Shown here: in pieces, positions 12,669 to 12,936 of the stretch
Layout of the letters: every line of letters starts with the position of its first letter
How positions within the stretch are numbered: the stretch's first letter is position 1
NCBI GenBank assembly: GCA_025350285.1
Contig: JANXYE010000641.1
Span: 1 to 12,936 of the forward strand
DNA length: 12,936 bases
Reading direction: 5' to 3'
Source: Chloroflexota bacterium
GTDB lineage: Bacteria; Chloroflexota; Dehalococcoidia; Tepidiformales; Tepidiformaceae
The notes under the pieces: model-generated
What the model saw: the letters and a program-made list of their open reading frames with translations, nothing else
Database searches by the model: none
What the model was told of the DNA's origin: nothing
Position numbers and translations under genes: made by a program

Positions 12669-12914
12669 TCAATCGAGATCGTCGTCCATGTCGTCGAAGT
12701 CATCGAGCGGATCGTCGAAGTCTGGCGAAATCCACACCTTGCCCTTCCATTCACCGAAACCCAGAGCCGGCTCCTCGGCAGGCTCGCGCACGGGCACAAG
12801 CCGTGCGACGGTCTTACCGCCCTTCGCGACCAAAACTTCGTCGCCGGCGTCGAGGCCCGCGAGCACCCGAGGCCACCCAACGATGTCCAAGTCTGCGTCG
12901 ATGGTCAGCGTCAT
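12669..12914 (-). CDS. Phd/YefM family antitoxin, apparently without its toxin
   Basis: This 81-residue protein resembles Phd-type antitoxins. A central GDEVLVAKGGKTVARLVPV matches the typical 'GEEVLITRRGKPVARLVP' pattern, followed by WKGKVWISPDFDDPL. The C-terminus is very acidic (DDFDDMDDDLD), suited to masking a basic toxin. Related antitoxins usually precede a PIN-domain VapC toxin. Here only 60 bp separate its stop from the hicB start, so no toxin gene follows in the transcribed direction. It may be an orphan remnant, a solitary regulator or an anti-addiction antitoxin. A TATACT box ends 6 nt before the ATG. Confidence 0.82.
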   Translation of the reverse strand: MTLTIDADLDIVGWPRVLAGLDAGDEVLVAKGGKTVARLVPVREPAEEPALGFGEWKGKVWISPDFDDPLDDFDDMDDDLD

Positions 12915-12920
12915 GGGGAC

Positions 12921-12926
12921 AGTATA
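12921..12926 (-). promoter_or_regulatory. -10 box (TATACT) of the Phd-like antitoxin gene
   Basis: TATACT on the minus strand matches five of six -10 consensus bases and ends 6 nt before the ATG, predicting a leaderless start. Any -35 would lie beyond the window edge. Confidence 0.5.
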
Positions 12927-12936
12927 CCCGGTTGGT

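Noticed and set aside
12609..12880. Frame running through the Phd-like gene and past its stop as a toxin remnant
   Set aside because: The translation shows no PIN-domain or other toxin motif, and it overlaps the antitoxin in a different frame.

Overview
The window is GC-rich, densely packed bacterial chromosome. A Chloroflexota origin is my best guess. It rests on a fused transaldolase/phosphoglucose isomerase, a Bacillus-type LexA operator in front of lexA, and the style of the MetH protein. It is an inference, not a demonstrated assignment.

Left part (1-2474, all + strand): the 3' end of a queG-like epoxyqueuosine reductase, a small protein of the L-2-amino-thiazoline-4-carboxylate hydrolase family, lexA with a clear SOS box over its own promoter, and a lone oligopeptide/dipeptide ABC transporter ATPase 50 bp after lexA. 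Centre (2475-7756, + strand): two genes of the non-oxidative pentose phosphate pathway, transketolase (tkt) and a bifunctional transaldolase/glucose-6-phosphate isomerase (tal-pgi). Together they interconvert fructose-6-P, glucose-6-P, pentose-P and erythrose-4-P. They are separated by a 343-bp gap holding a MITE-like repeat. Transketolase is preceded by a 313-bp noncoding stretch with strong inverted repeats. Right part (7769-12914, all - strand): a RelBE/ParE-type toxin-antitoxin pair, a full-length cobalamin-dependent methionine synthase (metH), a HicBA pair and a solitary Phd/YefM antitoxin. So metH is bracketed by toxin-antitoxin genes.

The least expected structure is a family of dispersed noncoding repeats. 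Copy 1 (4862-5066) has imperfect terminal inverted repeats of about 19 bp. Copy 2 (8267-8441) shares its left end, several exactly conserved internal blocks (one of 31 nt) and a conserved internal hairpin, but lacks the right end. A short inverted fragment (2702-2727) lies in the transketolase leader region. Other points are a second LexA-like site 56 bp upstream of the main one, a heptanucleotide repeat inside metH that encodes an interdomain linker, and -10 boxes exactly 6 nt before three antitoxin start codons, which suggests leaderless transcripts. No rRNA, tRNA, CRISPR array or transposase gene was seen.
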